Of a DNA stretch of 64,000 bases, positions 36,549-47,489 are shown piece by piece (the first letter of the stretch is position 1; each line of letters begins with the position of its first letter). Position numbers and translations under genes: made by a program. This DNA is from Sclerodactyla briareus. Lineage: Eukaryota > Echinodermata > Holothuroidea > Dendrochirotida > Sclerodactylidae. Location: NCBI GenBank assembly GCA_026419785.1, contig JAODTK010005675.1, positions 87,479 through 151,478 of the forward strand. Reading direction: 5' to 3'. Below the pieces are notes generated by a model. It did not search any database, was not told the origin of the DNA, and worked only from the letters and a program-made list of their open reading frames with translations.

Positions 36549-36587
36549 CATATCCCCCGCAACACTGGAAAAGTGTTCGGGGATATG
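36549..36587. other. Strong hairpin
   Basis: catatcccc (36,549-36,557) pairs with ggggatatg (36,579-36,587). Inside this, aacact (36,561-36,566) pairs with agtgtt (36,572-36,577) around a 5-base loop, with a small internal bulge. It lies in the interval between two divergent array heads. No function can be assigned. Confidence 0.6.
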
Positions 36588-36689
36588 GGGGTGTAGCCGC
36601 TGAGGGCCGCCACCACGCTGCCGTCTCCGGCCCCGCCGCCGGAAACTCTAGCCGTTAGCGCAACGGTCATCGACTGAGCTGAAACTTGG

Positions 36690-37120
36690 TAGACATGACA
36701 GCTCTAGTAAAATCTCCAATGAGTGAGTAAATGGGCATCACTGCATGTCTGCTGCCCAATATTTTGCGGGTTTTACGAAAATACAGAGTTGTTGATTACA
36801 CGAAACTTGGAGGGTAGGACAAAGACAAAAGTGGTCCCGGAAAACACGGCGATTCAAGGTAGGCCGAGTCTTTTTTTTTTTTTTGGGGGGGGGTCTTTTT
36901 TTTTTGGGGGGGGGACACGGAGTAGTCAGATTTACATGAAACTTGGGTGGGTGGGGACAAAGTTGTTCCCGAAAAAACATAACGGTATTCAGAATCACCA
37001 GAGGTCAAATTTGTGTTTTTGTGATATTTAAAATGTGTTGGATCGAACGAAACTCGGTAGAGTGACGGTTAGTCCTAAACAACATGGAGGTCTTCAGGTC
37101 GCTGGAGGTCAAATCCGCAT
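36690..37120 (+). repeat. Short tandem repeat of about 110-135 bp with gaaacttgg core
   Basis: The core gaaacttgg(t/g)(g)gggtg.gga(c), followed by gt.gttccc.gaaaa.ca and later ggaggtcaaat, starts near 36,690, 36,803, 36,938 and 37,048. The same unit is at 40,740-41,040. G- and T-runs (36,870-36,915) interrupt it. Non-coding. Confidence 0.7.
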
Positions 37121-37439
37121 AATTGAATGTGCTTTCTCTGAACGAGTCTATACAAAGGCCATTTTTGCGCGTGCTATACACGTAGGCGGTTTAACCGCCT
37201 GCACTCTGTCTAGTTGTTCGAAGTGTGTCCTATTCAAGCACCAGGAATCGCGCAGACAGTTCATAGAGGCGTTGATGCATGCATGCGGGTACCCTGCAAA
37301 TCAGACACCATTTGATTGAGCTCATTACAAGTGAATGACACAACCCATATGACCAGTGGCGCTTTGGCAAGCATTCATTCGGTTCGTTATTACAGCATTC
37401 ACGTGGACCTGACGTCGTTCGTTTCCTTCTCGAGGAAAA

Positions 37440-38148
37440 TCTATGCAGTCATGGACAGTTGTGTTGGTATGTGTGTGTGGTTGTGTGTACGTGTGTTACG
37501 GAGTGGGCGTGCGTGCGTGTGTGGCTGTGGGTGCGCGTGAGTGCGCGCGCCCGCGCGCGCGCGTGTGTGTGTGGTGTGTGTAACACGATAACTCGACACA
37601 TAGGTGGAATGAAGTCATGAGTACATGACCCTATGGTCAAAGGTCATCTGAGGTCAAGAGAGGGAAAACATATGAAAAACTGTTAACACTATAAGTTCAG
37701 ATGAGTGTCCAATTAGCTGAATTGATTATGCCAGCTTTCTTAAGGGCAGTACAAGAACCCTTTGTTTGTGGTTGTAGACCGGGCGGTCAGTTTTAAGAGA
37801 AAAAAATGGGGAAAATGGGAAGAATTTATTTGGTCCTCGTGATGAGTACCGATCCTTGTTGTTTTAGGGTCAGGTCAGCGGTCATCGGAGGTCGAGAGAG
37901 GTCACAGTCTGAAAAGCTCGTTAAACGAACAAAAAAGTCCGAATATTGTGTCCAATCAGCTGAAATTTGGGCCATATGCTTTCTGATGGAGGAATAGAAC
38001 AGTATGTTTTTAGTATTAAGCCGGTGTATTTTTGGTAACAATGGAAAAATCATGGAAAAATGATATTTCGGCCAATTTAGCCCCCACTTGAAAATGATGA
38101 GCTCATACTACGTATGTAGGTCCCCCATGATAGGTGAGTACATGATAT
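37440..38148 (+). repeat. Plus-oriented array of the AGGTCA-rich 300-bp repeat (head and first units)
   Basis: The head has atgcagtcatggacagt at about 37,443, then a long GT/GC tract (37,466-37,580). The units carry aggtcatctgaggtca (37,640), aggtcagcggtcatcggaggtc (37,872, only key words given) and the cagtctgaaaa..cgttaa block. The array is cut at 38,149 by a hAT-like element and resumes at 39,074. Confidence 0.75.
37466..37580. repeat. (GT)n/(GC)n tract
   Basis: Alternating purine-pyrimidine DNA, including an 18-base GC-only alternation near 37,544-37,561, with Z-DNA potential. It sits at the head of the plus-oriented array. Confidence 0.85.
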
Positions 38149-39073
38149 CAGTGGCGTCGCCGGACATTTTTCGTCCGGGGGGGGGGCCCAGACATTTTTT
38201 AGGGGGCCCCCAAATACTATCTGAGCGGAACGCCACCATGGTTGGCGCGGAGCGGCCAGCAAACTTTTCGGTTGTGTCACGCCTTTCCCCAGCTTTTAGG
38301 CAGCGTGAACCAAGCGCAAAACATGGGCATGTTTAATGCCACAAATTTTGTAATCGGGGAAAATTCTTACATTTTGCCGCACGTCGGTCCGCTCGTTGCC
38401 CCGACTTTTTGCCAGATTGTTTCACAATTGATGTGCCATACTACTATTCACCAGCTTTCCACAGTACTTTCTGGGCCAAAATTAGGATCAAAATTAGGAC
38501 ATTTAGTTCATCTTTAGCTCCACTGTCCCCAACCATGATGTAACACCATGCCATAGACAGCATGAAACCCCCGAGCTCCCTAAGAAACACTAGTTGGAAG
38601 TCCACGCATCTGATGCCTAGGCTAACTGGCAGTGTCAAAATTGAGAGAGTGCGAAACGGACAGAAAGAGGGTAGAGGTTTAATATCCACAAAGATGTTAT
38701 CGTATTTTCAAGGTCAATGGAGAATGTTGTTGTATAATTCACCTTAACAGAATATGTATCGGCTGGCCAATTAGCGAAATTCCCCATTATGCTTGCGGAG
38801 ATGCCGGCGTATACGTGAGAGCACTGTACAAATTCCCCCACTAGTACCGCACGCGCGAAGCGCATTTTTAGTGGCATTCGAGCAAATTTGGCACAGTTGC
38901 TGCCTTTCCTGTCATAAAAAACAACATTTAGCCATGTCTATATCAGACTGGTAGTCGAATACTGACCACAGAATATTTTTTTCGAAAATCACCAAATTCT
39001 CATTCGGGGCACACGTGGGACATGGTTTTCTAGGGGGACGTGCCCCCCCCCCCTTGGCGACGCGCACGTACTG
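38149..39073 (+). mobile_element. hAT-like non-autonomous element nested in the 300-bp array
   Basis: The left end is CAGTGGCGTCGCCGG (38,149). The right end is decayed but reads cttggcgacgc..gtactg, ending at 39,073. The array sequence agtacatgat stands on both sides (38,137-38,146 and 39,074-39,083), with two extra bases at the left edge, as expected of a target duplication of about 8-10 bp. A G-run follows the left end and a GC palindrome (cgccaccatggttggcgcgg, about 38,230-38,249) lies about 80 bases in. A second GC palindrome (cgcgcgaagcgc) is near 38,850. No transposase frame. Confidence 0.75.
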
Positions 39074-39470
39074 AGTACATGATCCCAATCATTTTGGTGT
39101 CAAGGTCAGAGTCTGAAAACCTTATGGACACGATAAATCCAGACGCTTGGTCTGAATCAGCTGAAATTTGCATCTGCTCTTCTTTCTCATGGTAAGTACA
39201 AAAAAAACCCAATTGTTTTTTATTGAGTGTGGGTCAATGAGACATTGGGAGAGGTCTGATATTTTGCACGAATTTGGCTTGTGCCCAATACCCGACCCCA
39301 CCTGGATGGATCGGTTCATACTGGTAATTGGGTTCCCCCATGAAATGACACATGGGTCCCTATTGTTTTGTGATTTCAGTCAAAGTCATCTGAGGTCAGC
39401 AGAAGTCACAGTCTGAAAAATCTTTAGTCACGATAAGTCTAGAATTTTAGTCCCTATCGAGCGGGAGTTG
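39074..39470 (+). repeat. Plus-oriented array of the 300-bp repeat (continuation)
   Basis: The blocks tcaaggtcagagtctgaaaacctt, acacgataaatccaga, cgaccccacctggatgga, atgacacatgggtccctattgttttg and catctgaggtca are colinear with units at 61.0-63.3 kb (long blocks quoted in part). Homology fades after about 39,470. Confidence 0.7.
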
Positions 39471-40475
39471 GGTTTTATCATCATGGTTCTTATGAAAATG
39501 ATTCAATGAATCACTATACGCCTTTTGGCTTTCTGGTCCCTAGGTGGCTGTACTTGTAGTTTGTGATTGACGAGGTCTTGGCCTTCATTTCATGGTTCCC
39601 TCGTTATGCGGTGGATTCGTGGGGTTTCAAGTGTTTGTTTCGGGGTATATCAAAAATTAGTTTAGTCGGTCGTTGTGAGCCGTCCTGTTGGACATGAAGT
39701 CTTCCGCCCTTTCTGAAGGTTATAATGGACAGGGTCGGGTCCTGGAGTTCCTGATCGTCCCTTTCAATGGGGGCAAAATGACCGGTCCTGTCTGCCCCGG
39801 GAGCAGGTTGGGATTGTAACACCCGCTATCCTCGCTATCATCTGTGCACTTAATACCAAGGAAGGGAGAAGCATACACGGCTTCCTGGTTTCCGCCAATA
39901 CCTTAGGCTTGATTCCATAGATGTTCTCGTATGTTAACAATTCGCGGGCCCAATTTTAACGACGTGAACGATCGGGGACTAGTGCTTTGAATCTTGTTCT
40001 ATTTAGTTTGCAAAGATAGTATTGGTTCAACAGAGCCAAAATTTCATGACTGAAGGCCACCAACGCTGAATAGCTAAAATAAGAACATGTACCACGAATG
40101 AACTCCTAGCCTTAGGCTGGGATCCATAGATGCGTATATGCGGGTCCGGTACCATGTGAAAATCGCCAAATTTACGTGAACTGCTGCCTTTTAGTGGTCC
40201 TCTTCGCACAACCTTACAGTGTTTTCTCATCGGAAACAAACGTTCGTTTCGTAAATATGCAATTTTCTTATTTTCACATCGCCCGGACAACGCAATCGCA
40301 TCAATGAAGATCCCAGCCGTATACCCCTGAACCCGTAGAAATTGAGTTTGAGCGTCACATCCAACCTGGTCAGTTACCTAGTTCACAAGCAATATTTGGC
40401 CCACAATACACAATATGCTCACCTCTATTATATCCCCTCTTCGGGATATCTGGTTTGCCTCCACCGCACGGTACC

Positions 40476-40580
40476 CACCGTGTCCGCTGCGACCGCCACG
40501 ACCACCGCGACCGCCGGCCGCGACTACCCGACCGCGGGCGTCCCGTCATCACCCGCGGTCCGCGTTCGCTGCGCCGGAAG
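40476..40580. other. CpG-dense GC-rich patch
   Basis: About 100 bases rich in cgaccgcc-like words stand out from AT-richer surroundings. It may be a short CpG island or a GC-rich simple repeat; no gene start is visible beside it. Confidence 0.5.
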
Positions 40581-40735
40581 ATTTAAATGTTACGTAATAA
40601 GTCTTCACCGCTATATCCGGACATTGCTCTGAACCTGCACAGCATTTCCGCCCTAGTAACATCCGAAGAGTTCGAAAGTGAGCTTCATGCCATGACTGCT
40701 GCCCTCTAACGGTTGGTAGGTTTTTAGTTTAAAAT

Positions 40736-41045
40736 GTCTTTCAGATTGACACGAAACTTAGTGGGGTGACTTCGATGGTTCCGAAAACCAGGCAACAATT
40801 TGAAGGAGGTCACATTTGCGGAGGGAAAAAAATGAGTTTGTCCGATGTACGCGAAACTTGGTGGGTGTGGACTTTAAATGATCCGAAAAACATGGGCACC
40901 AATGATTCAATGTCACCCGGAGGCAAAATTGCCGAATATGTTTGCGATTTTTCCAATTTTGCCGGACATTCAAACTGACAAAAACTTGGTGAATGTAGAC
41001 TACAGTTGCTTCCAAAATGACCAGAAAGGTCACCTCAATGAGAAA
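40736..41045 (+). repeat. Second array of the 110-135 bp gaaacttgg repeat
   Basis: The core recurs near 40,752, 40,853 and 40,983, with gtgacttcgatggttccgaaaa and aaggaggtcaca-type blocks in between, matching 36,690-37,120. Confidence 0.65.
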
Positions 41046-41149
41046 TCTCCCCTTCCTTTAGTTATAGAAATCCTTAATAACCATCACCCCTTCCATCGTT
41101 CACAAAGTGGGAAGTATACATGTTGCCGTTTATCCGCCAGGCGATGTTA

Positions 41150-41890
41150 GCTTTTCTACCGAATATGAACCCAACCAGACCAACAACAGACCTAAACACC
41201 AAATATGAACTTGATTGACTGAGTATTCTGGACTCCAGAGTCCTACACACCCAATCAGTGACCTCTGATTACCTCTGGCAGACCACAAAGAATTGGACGC
41301 TCACGACCCAAATGGGAAACAATACCAACGTATGAGCCTAGTCTACCCAGACATAGTCAATTTATCGTGTTCAAAATTTTTGCCAAAATAGCCGAATCAC
41401 ACGGAAGGTTTTTTTTTTGTTACCATTATTTACCTTAAAAGATACCATTGCACCATTTCAACATGATGTGGACTTATATGTTCACAAGGTTGTCCGAATT
41501 AAAACCCCCAGATGACCTCTAACCTGATCCTCAGAATGAAAGGGTTCATTCATCTTTACGTGGGGAACAAATATCCCAAGCAGAGCTTCACGCACCCAGC
41601 GTGGGCGGGTCTAGTTATGTGTTTCACAATAAAAGTAGGCCCCAAATAGCAATTTCTACAAAATTTCAGCAAAATGACTCCGAACTACACCGAAATATTA
41701 GGGTTTCTGTACTCCCAGAAAGGGCTGCACAGCGAATTTCAACTTACCGTGGACCTATGTGTTTTCAGAGGTTCCGAGACTTTTGACTCACCCTTGACTC
41801 CAAAACGATAGGGCATCATGATACTCAGTATGGGAACCCACATACCAATTCAGCATGAGCTCCATCTGGACCAAGAGCATTAGCCCAAAA
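41150..41890 (-). repeat. Decayed minus-oriented 300-bp array
   Basis: The blocks gatgacctctaacctgatcc (41,511), caaaacgatagggcatcatg, gggaacccacataccaa and catgagctccat are the complement of array units. Divergence is greater than at 33-36 kb. Confidence 0.65.
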
Positions 41891-42240
41891 TTATCCCAAA
41901 GATCGGACATGTTTGGTAACAAGCTGAATTTTCGAACATAGGTCCAGGGAAAAAGGTGGCCAGGATTAACATACGAAAACTCCCGGAAATTCGCAGTTGT
42001 GGAAAACTTCGCTAATCCAAGATGGCCGTCCAAATACGCCATTTCACGTTTGGCCCCAGCTTCTCTCAAGTATCACAGGAGATGAAAATAAAGGTATAGT
42101 ATTTATAGTTAAGGCACGAGGGAATTTCAAAGAACCAGTATTTTGGTGATCAAATGTTCTAGAAGGCATAAACCAAGATGGCGCAAAGAATGGCATTCAA
42201 AATGGCCGCCCATTCCCATTTCTGCCATAAATATGGCTCA
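41890..42240 (-). repeat. Dispersed repeat with CGCCATCTTGG words; inverted partner at 45,480-45,810
   Basis: Read on the minus strand, the order is a ggcggccattttgaatg block, gcgccatcttggtt, a cctcgtgcc block, an acctttatttt block, gccatcttggatt, a tttccacaactg block and ttcagcttgttaccaaacatg. The same order is found on the plus strand at 45,480-45,810. Non-coding. Confidence 0.75.
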
Positions 42241-42244
42241 GATT

Positions 42245-43475
42245 TTTTTTTTTTTTTTTTTGTTTTTGGCCATGAAAGTAAAATGGTGTTGAATCCCTGT
42301 TGAATGTACAACAGACAGGGAATAGGCTACCTTAGTATTTCAAAAGACTTGCAAGCTGCCTGGACCTTTGCCTGACCTATTCGCCAATAAAAAAAAATTC
42401 AGAATCAAACAAAAATCCTGTAAAGATTTTTGTCAGCTAAAACTCTCTTAAGCTATTATTAATCACGTGACATGTGAGGAAGCAGGAGTAATTCTCCTCT
42501 TGGAGTAAAAAAGAAAAATTAATAAAAGATACAGTTGAACCGAAATTTGAAGCTGGTTTTCATGTCGTCATTTCGAGTGTTGAATTTGAACAAAAACTAC
42601 CTAGTAATGATCATGAGGAAATCATTGGCCTCCCCCGATATTCCAAATGGAAAATTTCCGCTGACAGTATCTACCTCCTCCTTCCTTGTCCTGCAACAGG
42701 CGATATGTGACAATGTCTATAGACATGACGGTACAGCGATTTACTGCACGACATCAGAATAAGCGTTCCACTAGTCCGAGAAGTTTCTCGACCTGTTGGG
42801 CAGACTGATTGCCTAGACATAGATATCCTAAGCCGTTTTTCACCATTAAATTAAACACCCTGTAAGGCCGATGTTGTCCCATTCACTTGAATGAAAACCA
42901 CGGGCATCAATCCGGTGGGGGGGGGGGGGGCGGTATGCCCACCATTTCCTGGGGAATTGAATATTCTCCTTTCTCTCACACCTGGGAGGGTTTTGCCCTC
43001 CGCATTCTCTGAGGAACTTCTAGCCATTGAACTGCAGACTTCTCAAACAAAAAGGTGGGGTGCAAAGTCAGGCACCTCCTCACGAACTGATGTGGATTGA
43101 CACCTACTGGTCATATAAAGGAAATATTGGCGTGACCGGGGAGTCCTTCTCATTTAGGGGTGCCGTAGAGGTGGTAAGAGCAGGGGACTTTGTCGGGAAG
43201 TAGTTGAAATCAGCTGATTCTGCATCTATGCCCTACACTAGTCTCTTTTGCTGATTCCTTTGGAGGTCCAGAACATCGACTGGGGCCGATCCATCGCCAT
43301 ACTCCCTCTAGTTATGCCACTGGGACGAAACTACATTCGTTTTGGAAACAAATATCATTCACTCACCTACTCACTGATGGAAGCCCATGCTGGACGGAAT
43401 CTAACACATCGTTGGCCTTCCGCTACCCGCGACTATCTTGTGCTTAGCGCACCACCTCATCAATACCTAAGGTCC
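42245..43475. other. No recognised gene
   Basis: There are T-, A- and G-runs (42,244-42,261; 42,390-42,400; 42,917-42,931). Short frames only. The stretch nearest 43,480 may be the decayed 3' part of the LINE above it, but I cannot recognise it. Confidence 0.45.
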
Positions 43476-43479
43476 CCCT

Positions 43480-44440
43480 AAGGTAACTTGCGCCAGCCAT
43501 ATAGCGCTACGTGGCCGTTTCCTCTGTCGACCCTAACCTGCGGGATACCGTTCACACAGTAGACGGTGGGCAGGATCGTCGCAGGAGGCGTGTCATAGGG
43601 GACAAAAAGAATCCCAATTAAGTGTTCCAAGGGTATCAACCAGAAAATCCATGAACTCAGCAAGTAAATGGCAGTTATCATCCGCGAAGTTCAGGTCAGT
43701 AAACTCTGATCCACCGAAAGGAGGACCCCAGCCAACCCTATCCAAAAATCCAGGCTAATGTGTTGAATAGCTAGGGTACTACCCTGTCACACACCCCGTG
43801 ACATTGGGGAGGAGATCTCATTTAGACTCCAACAGCAACTAAAGCTAGTACTCCCACGTCCAGACTACCTGGATTACAGAGGCGGGGACCAAGAGGGAAA
43901 TCGTCCTATAGGCCACAAAGATAAACCTCTACCAAATTACCTCATCTGCTAGACAGGACACGGTAGCAAGATGCGATCCACAGTGCGTCTTGGTAGCGAA
44001 AACTCTACTGCTTGGGACGTAGATGTACAAGCAGTTGAGTCTGTTCAGGATGATTCTAGCAAATACTTTTCCAGATATTGAGAGGAATGTATCTCATCTA
44101 TTGCAGTCCGAGTACTGTTATCACCCTTCCCGTCCAGATCGATTGGAATAGTTATTCCTCTTGTCCAGTCAGTTGGGGGTAACACCTGTGTTCCAAATAG
44201 GAGCAGTAAAGACCCATGCGCACAACTGTGGCAGCTAGCCACCAGCTCGAGCACTCTGGGGTATTGCCATGGACAATGAGTTTTCGCGCCTTCAAATCAA
44301 ATGCCTTTTCGAGTTCCTCAGTAGTAGGACACGTCATATCTACCAAGCAGTTCGGCCACTGTAGGTTGCAACACCGTCCTTTCAAATTTTCGAGCTGGGG
44401 GCTCATGCAAGCTTCGTACGATCCTCAAAATACCCAGCCA
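43480..44440 (-). mobile_element. RTE/endonuclease-RT-type LINE remnant (reverse transcriptase, N-terminal to palm)
   Basis: From high to low coordinates the minus strand reads: CPTTEELEKAFDLKA (about 44,290-44,340), the pre-fingers helix; PQLTGQEE/DWTRGI..GDNS blocks (44,100-44,200); DCN..FLSISGKVFARIILNRL (about 44,040-44,115), a diagnostic fingers block of this class; several frameshifted blocks; and TDLNFADDNCHLLAEFMDF with an intact FADD palm (43,677-43,688). Stops and frameshifts interrupt it throughout. It would have been the polymerase of a non-LTR element. The endonuclease and C-terminus are not recognised. The block style fits RTE/Jockey-superfamily elements better than the CR1/L2-like copies elsewhere in the window. 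It lies between the inverted repeats at 41.9-42.2 and 45.5-45.8 kb. Confidence 0.85.
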
Positions 44441-44967
44441 AAAGGTTCTGAAGGTTAAATACTCTTACATTGTAGGGTTGTTTATTGCTAACTTATGCAT
44501 GAGTGCAATGGTTCTTTGCAAGGAAGGCACCACATGTCTACACCACTACCAACAGGTGGAAAACAAAAATACGAGGATATCAGTTCAAGTATGATTGGAG
44601 TGATAAAATGCGTTGTTCATAGTTCCTTTTCTGCCTTTTGGGCAACCTTTTGCAATAGCCTATGAGCAAAATTTGTAAAGTGTAGTTTAAAAACTGTTTC
44701 ATCGCCTTCTATTAAAAACTTGCTATATCGAATTGATTCATTTGGAGATGTTGGAAAATCACTTATGGAAAAAATGTGTACAGGGTCTTTGTAATCATTG
44801 TGAAAAGACAAACATGTAAAATGCTATGCAATATTCATTTTACAAGTAACTGGACCAGGGTACAATTGGGCAGTGCAGCATAATTTCAAAATTATATTCG
44901 TGGAAATCAATTCTCGGAATACAGGCAAAATATCCTGGAAAATTAATAGAGGGTTGTTTCTCACCAG

Positions 44968-45143
44968 TTACGGACAAATTGAAGTGTCTTGTATGATTTG
45001 CAAAACGTTCACTGGGTCTGGAGTGTTTGGGATTACGAGAGTAATAAAACAATTTGTGAGTGCACATCCGATGGGTGCAGCAATATGACTTGCGACCCTA
45101 AGAAAGTGGGACTGGCACTTCAATGCAATAAGTGCAGGGGACA
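44968..45143 (+). pseudogene. Candidate cysteine-rich exon with one frameshift
   Basis: A good acceptor (ttgtttctcaccag, ending at 44,967) precedes an open stretch with VSCMIC, and a possible donor (gtaagg) starts at 45,144. Within it the reading frame must shift by one base near 45,024-45,028. After that it reads CECTSDGCSNMTCD and then LQCNKC. Eight cysteines in about 58 residues, with CxC followed by DGC and then CxxC, suggest an extracellular disulfide-rich module. The ends of Ly6/uPAR-type domains look superficially similar, but I cannot confirm that family. Without other exons it may be an exon of an unseen gene, a pseudogene fragment or chance. Confidence 0.3.
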
Positions 45144-45299
45144 GTAAGGTTATAAAACAATTCCCGTATTAAAACCAGGTGAGAGGGACGAAGAGAGGCA
45201 CCATAATATTGAATTAGCCTCGAGGGCTGAATGAGAACTGAGTTGTCAGTGATGGGGAAAAAAAAAATTCAGTGAAAACAAATGGGAACCCTAGTACAT

Positions 45300-45810
45300 T
45301 GCACACATTTTAAGGGACTTAGCGATTAATTGAATTTTTGGGCACCATATTGGTCAATGCTCTATAGACACATTTGATTACTCGCCTAGTAATTAAAAAT
45401 GTCAATATAATTCTATACTCAGAACATTATAGGTGACAGCCTGTTCTACTTATAATGGCCACAAACTGTCAAGAAAAATATGACAATTAAAATTGCGGGC
45501 CATTTTGAATCAGTGTTTGGGCGCCATCTTGGTTAATGTCATAAGAAGCATCGGATTACTGAAATAACTGTTAATTGATTCCTCGTGCCTCAAAACATTT
45601 TAAAATAGACACCTTTTTCTCCAGTCCTTGTGATGATTTGGAGACAAAGTTGTGCCAAACAGTGAAAAATGGCGGCCGTTTTGGACGCCATCTTGGATTC
45701 TAAGTTTCCACAACTGGGATTTTCGGGAAGGTTCAGTATTTTAATCTACACATCATTCTGAACCCATGTTGAAAAAATCAGCTTGTTACCAGACATGTCC
45801 ATCTTTATTT
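45300..45810 (+). repeat. Dispersed repeat with CGCCATCTTGG words (plus copy), with tandem start
   Basis: The block gggc(a/g)ccat.ttggt.aatg followed by att(t/g)gattact is repeated with a step of about 183 bases (45,340 and 45,523). From 45,480 the order matches the complement of 41,890-42,240, ending tcagcttgttaccagacatg at about 45,798. Confidence 0.75.
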
Positions 45811-45862
45811 AATGCTCTTGGTCTTAACCAATTTCGTCGGTGACCTACCATACATACAACAT

Positions 45863-45945
45863 ACCTACATAAATACATACATACATACATACATACATAC
45901 ATACATACATACATACATACATACATACATACATACATTACATAC
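45863..45945. repeat. (TACA)n microsatellite
   Basis: About 20 units of the tetranucleotide tacatacatac with few interruptions. Confidence 0.95.
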
Positions 45946-45949
45946 ATGA

Positions 45950-47470
45950 CTGATGAGTACGGAAGGAAACTTCCGCCTTGCCGCAACTTCCCCGTCGCCT
46001 CGGCTTGGACTTTTCCCTCTGATTCGTTCTCCCTCAAACCCAGCGCCACTGGCCTGGTTACCGGTGCTTGGGGGGGGGGTGGGACCTTTATTCAATTTTT
46101 CCCAAAATCAAGTTTATGTCCGCTCCCCCCCCCCCCCCCCCCCTCCCACCCACATTGCCACCAACATCGGTTAGTAAATGAGGATTTGAAAGAAAAAAAC
46201 ATTATAAAACAAGAACGCAACTATGCCGTAGTGGTTCCTTGCCTAATCTTTGAGGGATATCCAATTGCTAGGAGACTTGCAAGATCACCTAAAATCTCAA
46301 TATTTATTCTAAACAGGCAGGTAGCAGAATGATTAACTCACCACACACAAACACGTTCGGATTTGCTGTCAAGTTGAGTTCCAAGTACCTGTCCCCCTCC
46401 TTTGGTCACAACTACATCAATAATCACCTTGTGGATTTCGGGAAAAGTAGTATTAATAGGCACAACTTGTGCCTATAATCAAAGTTGCCTATAATCACTA
46501 CTTTTCCCGAAATAATGGGGGTTTCTTTCTGATTATGCTGGGGATGACGATCACATTCATGTTGAATATTATTATCTCATCGGTCCCAGGGGCCACTGAT
46601 TTGGTATCACGTTGCGTTCACCTATATTTACTTTTGTTGTTTCCATAGCAACCGTAGTAGTGGTTATGTACTATCCACTGAGGGGTACCATTGGTGGGGT
46701 ACCCGTGGGTGCCGGGTGAATACATGAGGTGCCACTTGCGAAAGTGTCCGTTTGTGTGTGTGCGTGTGTGTGTGGTGTGTGTGTGTGGTGGCGTTTGCGG
46801 GTCCGTCAGATTTTTGATGGTTGTTTCGCATTTTCGCATCTCTTTTGGAATGGCTGAACAAAGTCCAATTTTGCGCACACTGATAAGTCACAAAACACCT
46901 CTTTGTTCTCAGATAAGGTGGAAACTATCAAAATTTGTGGAATTCAGAGGGCCAAAAAAAATGATTTTTTTGGGGCAATTTCTCAATTATACGAATTTTT
47001 CACTATTTTTGAAAATATTCGCTGATTTCGAGGGCCGAATGATTTCAAACTTTGTAACAATGTAAAGGCAGCAAATTACAACTTCTCCCATGCAAATTTT
47101 TTGGCCAATTTGTGGGAATTTTCAAAAATCTTTCTGTTTTCTGTATATTCAGAAATTGGGAGACTGAATGATTCCAAATTTTAGAACAATGCACTGGGTA
47201 TCCAACAAAGGGTGCTTTCCCAGCATTACGCGGTAAAATTTACCGAAAATTCTTGAATATGAATATATTGGGGGGGGGGGGGAAACAGCGGTTCCGTATT
47301 TTGTAACGTATTTGATAAATTTTCTAGTTGTAACTCGCGGAAAATGCAGCAGGTAGAAACAAATGATAGTTCCACTTTGCCGAGGAGATCCTGCAACTCC
47401 GTGGATTGCCCTCTTGATGTATTATTCAAAAGCGTGGTTCACTCAAGGATTGGAAACAATATGACCAAAG
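45950..47470. other. No recognised gene; GT microsatellite at 46,749-46,795
   Basis: Frames at 45,946-46,332 and 46,691-47,065 run through C-runs or the GT tract and are not accepted. A loose repeat of aattt.ggaa.tt and gaatgatt.caaa.tt.gaacaatg words is visible near 46,915-47,195. At 46,459-46,515 there is a short inverted repeat, with gcctataatcaaagttgcctataatcac around aaaagtag/ctactttt arms (quoted in part). Confidence 0.45.
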
Positions 47471-47489
47471 TTAATGACTGGCAATGTCC

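Noticed and set aside
43143..43215. tRNA-like word (ggtggtaagagcaggggac)
   Set aside because: No B-box (GGTTCGANNCC) follows at tRNA spacing and no stems close.
45946..46332. 128-codon frame after the TACA microsatellite
   Set aside because: The middle is encoded by G- and C-runs and the ends are unrelated to any family I recognise.
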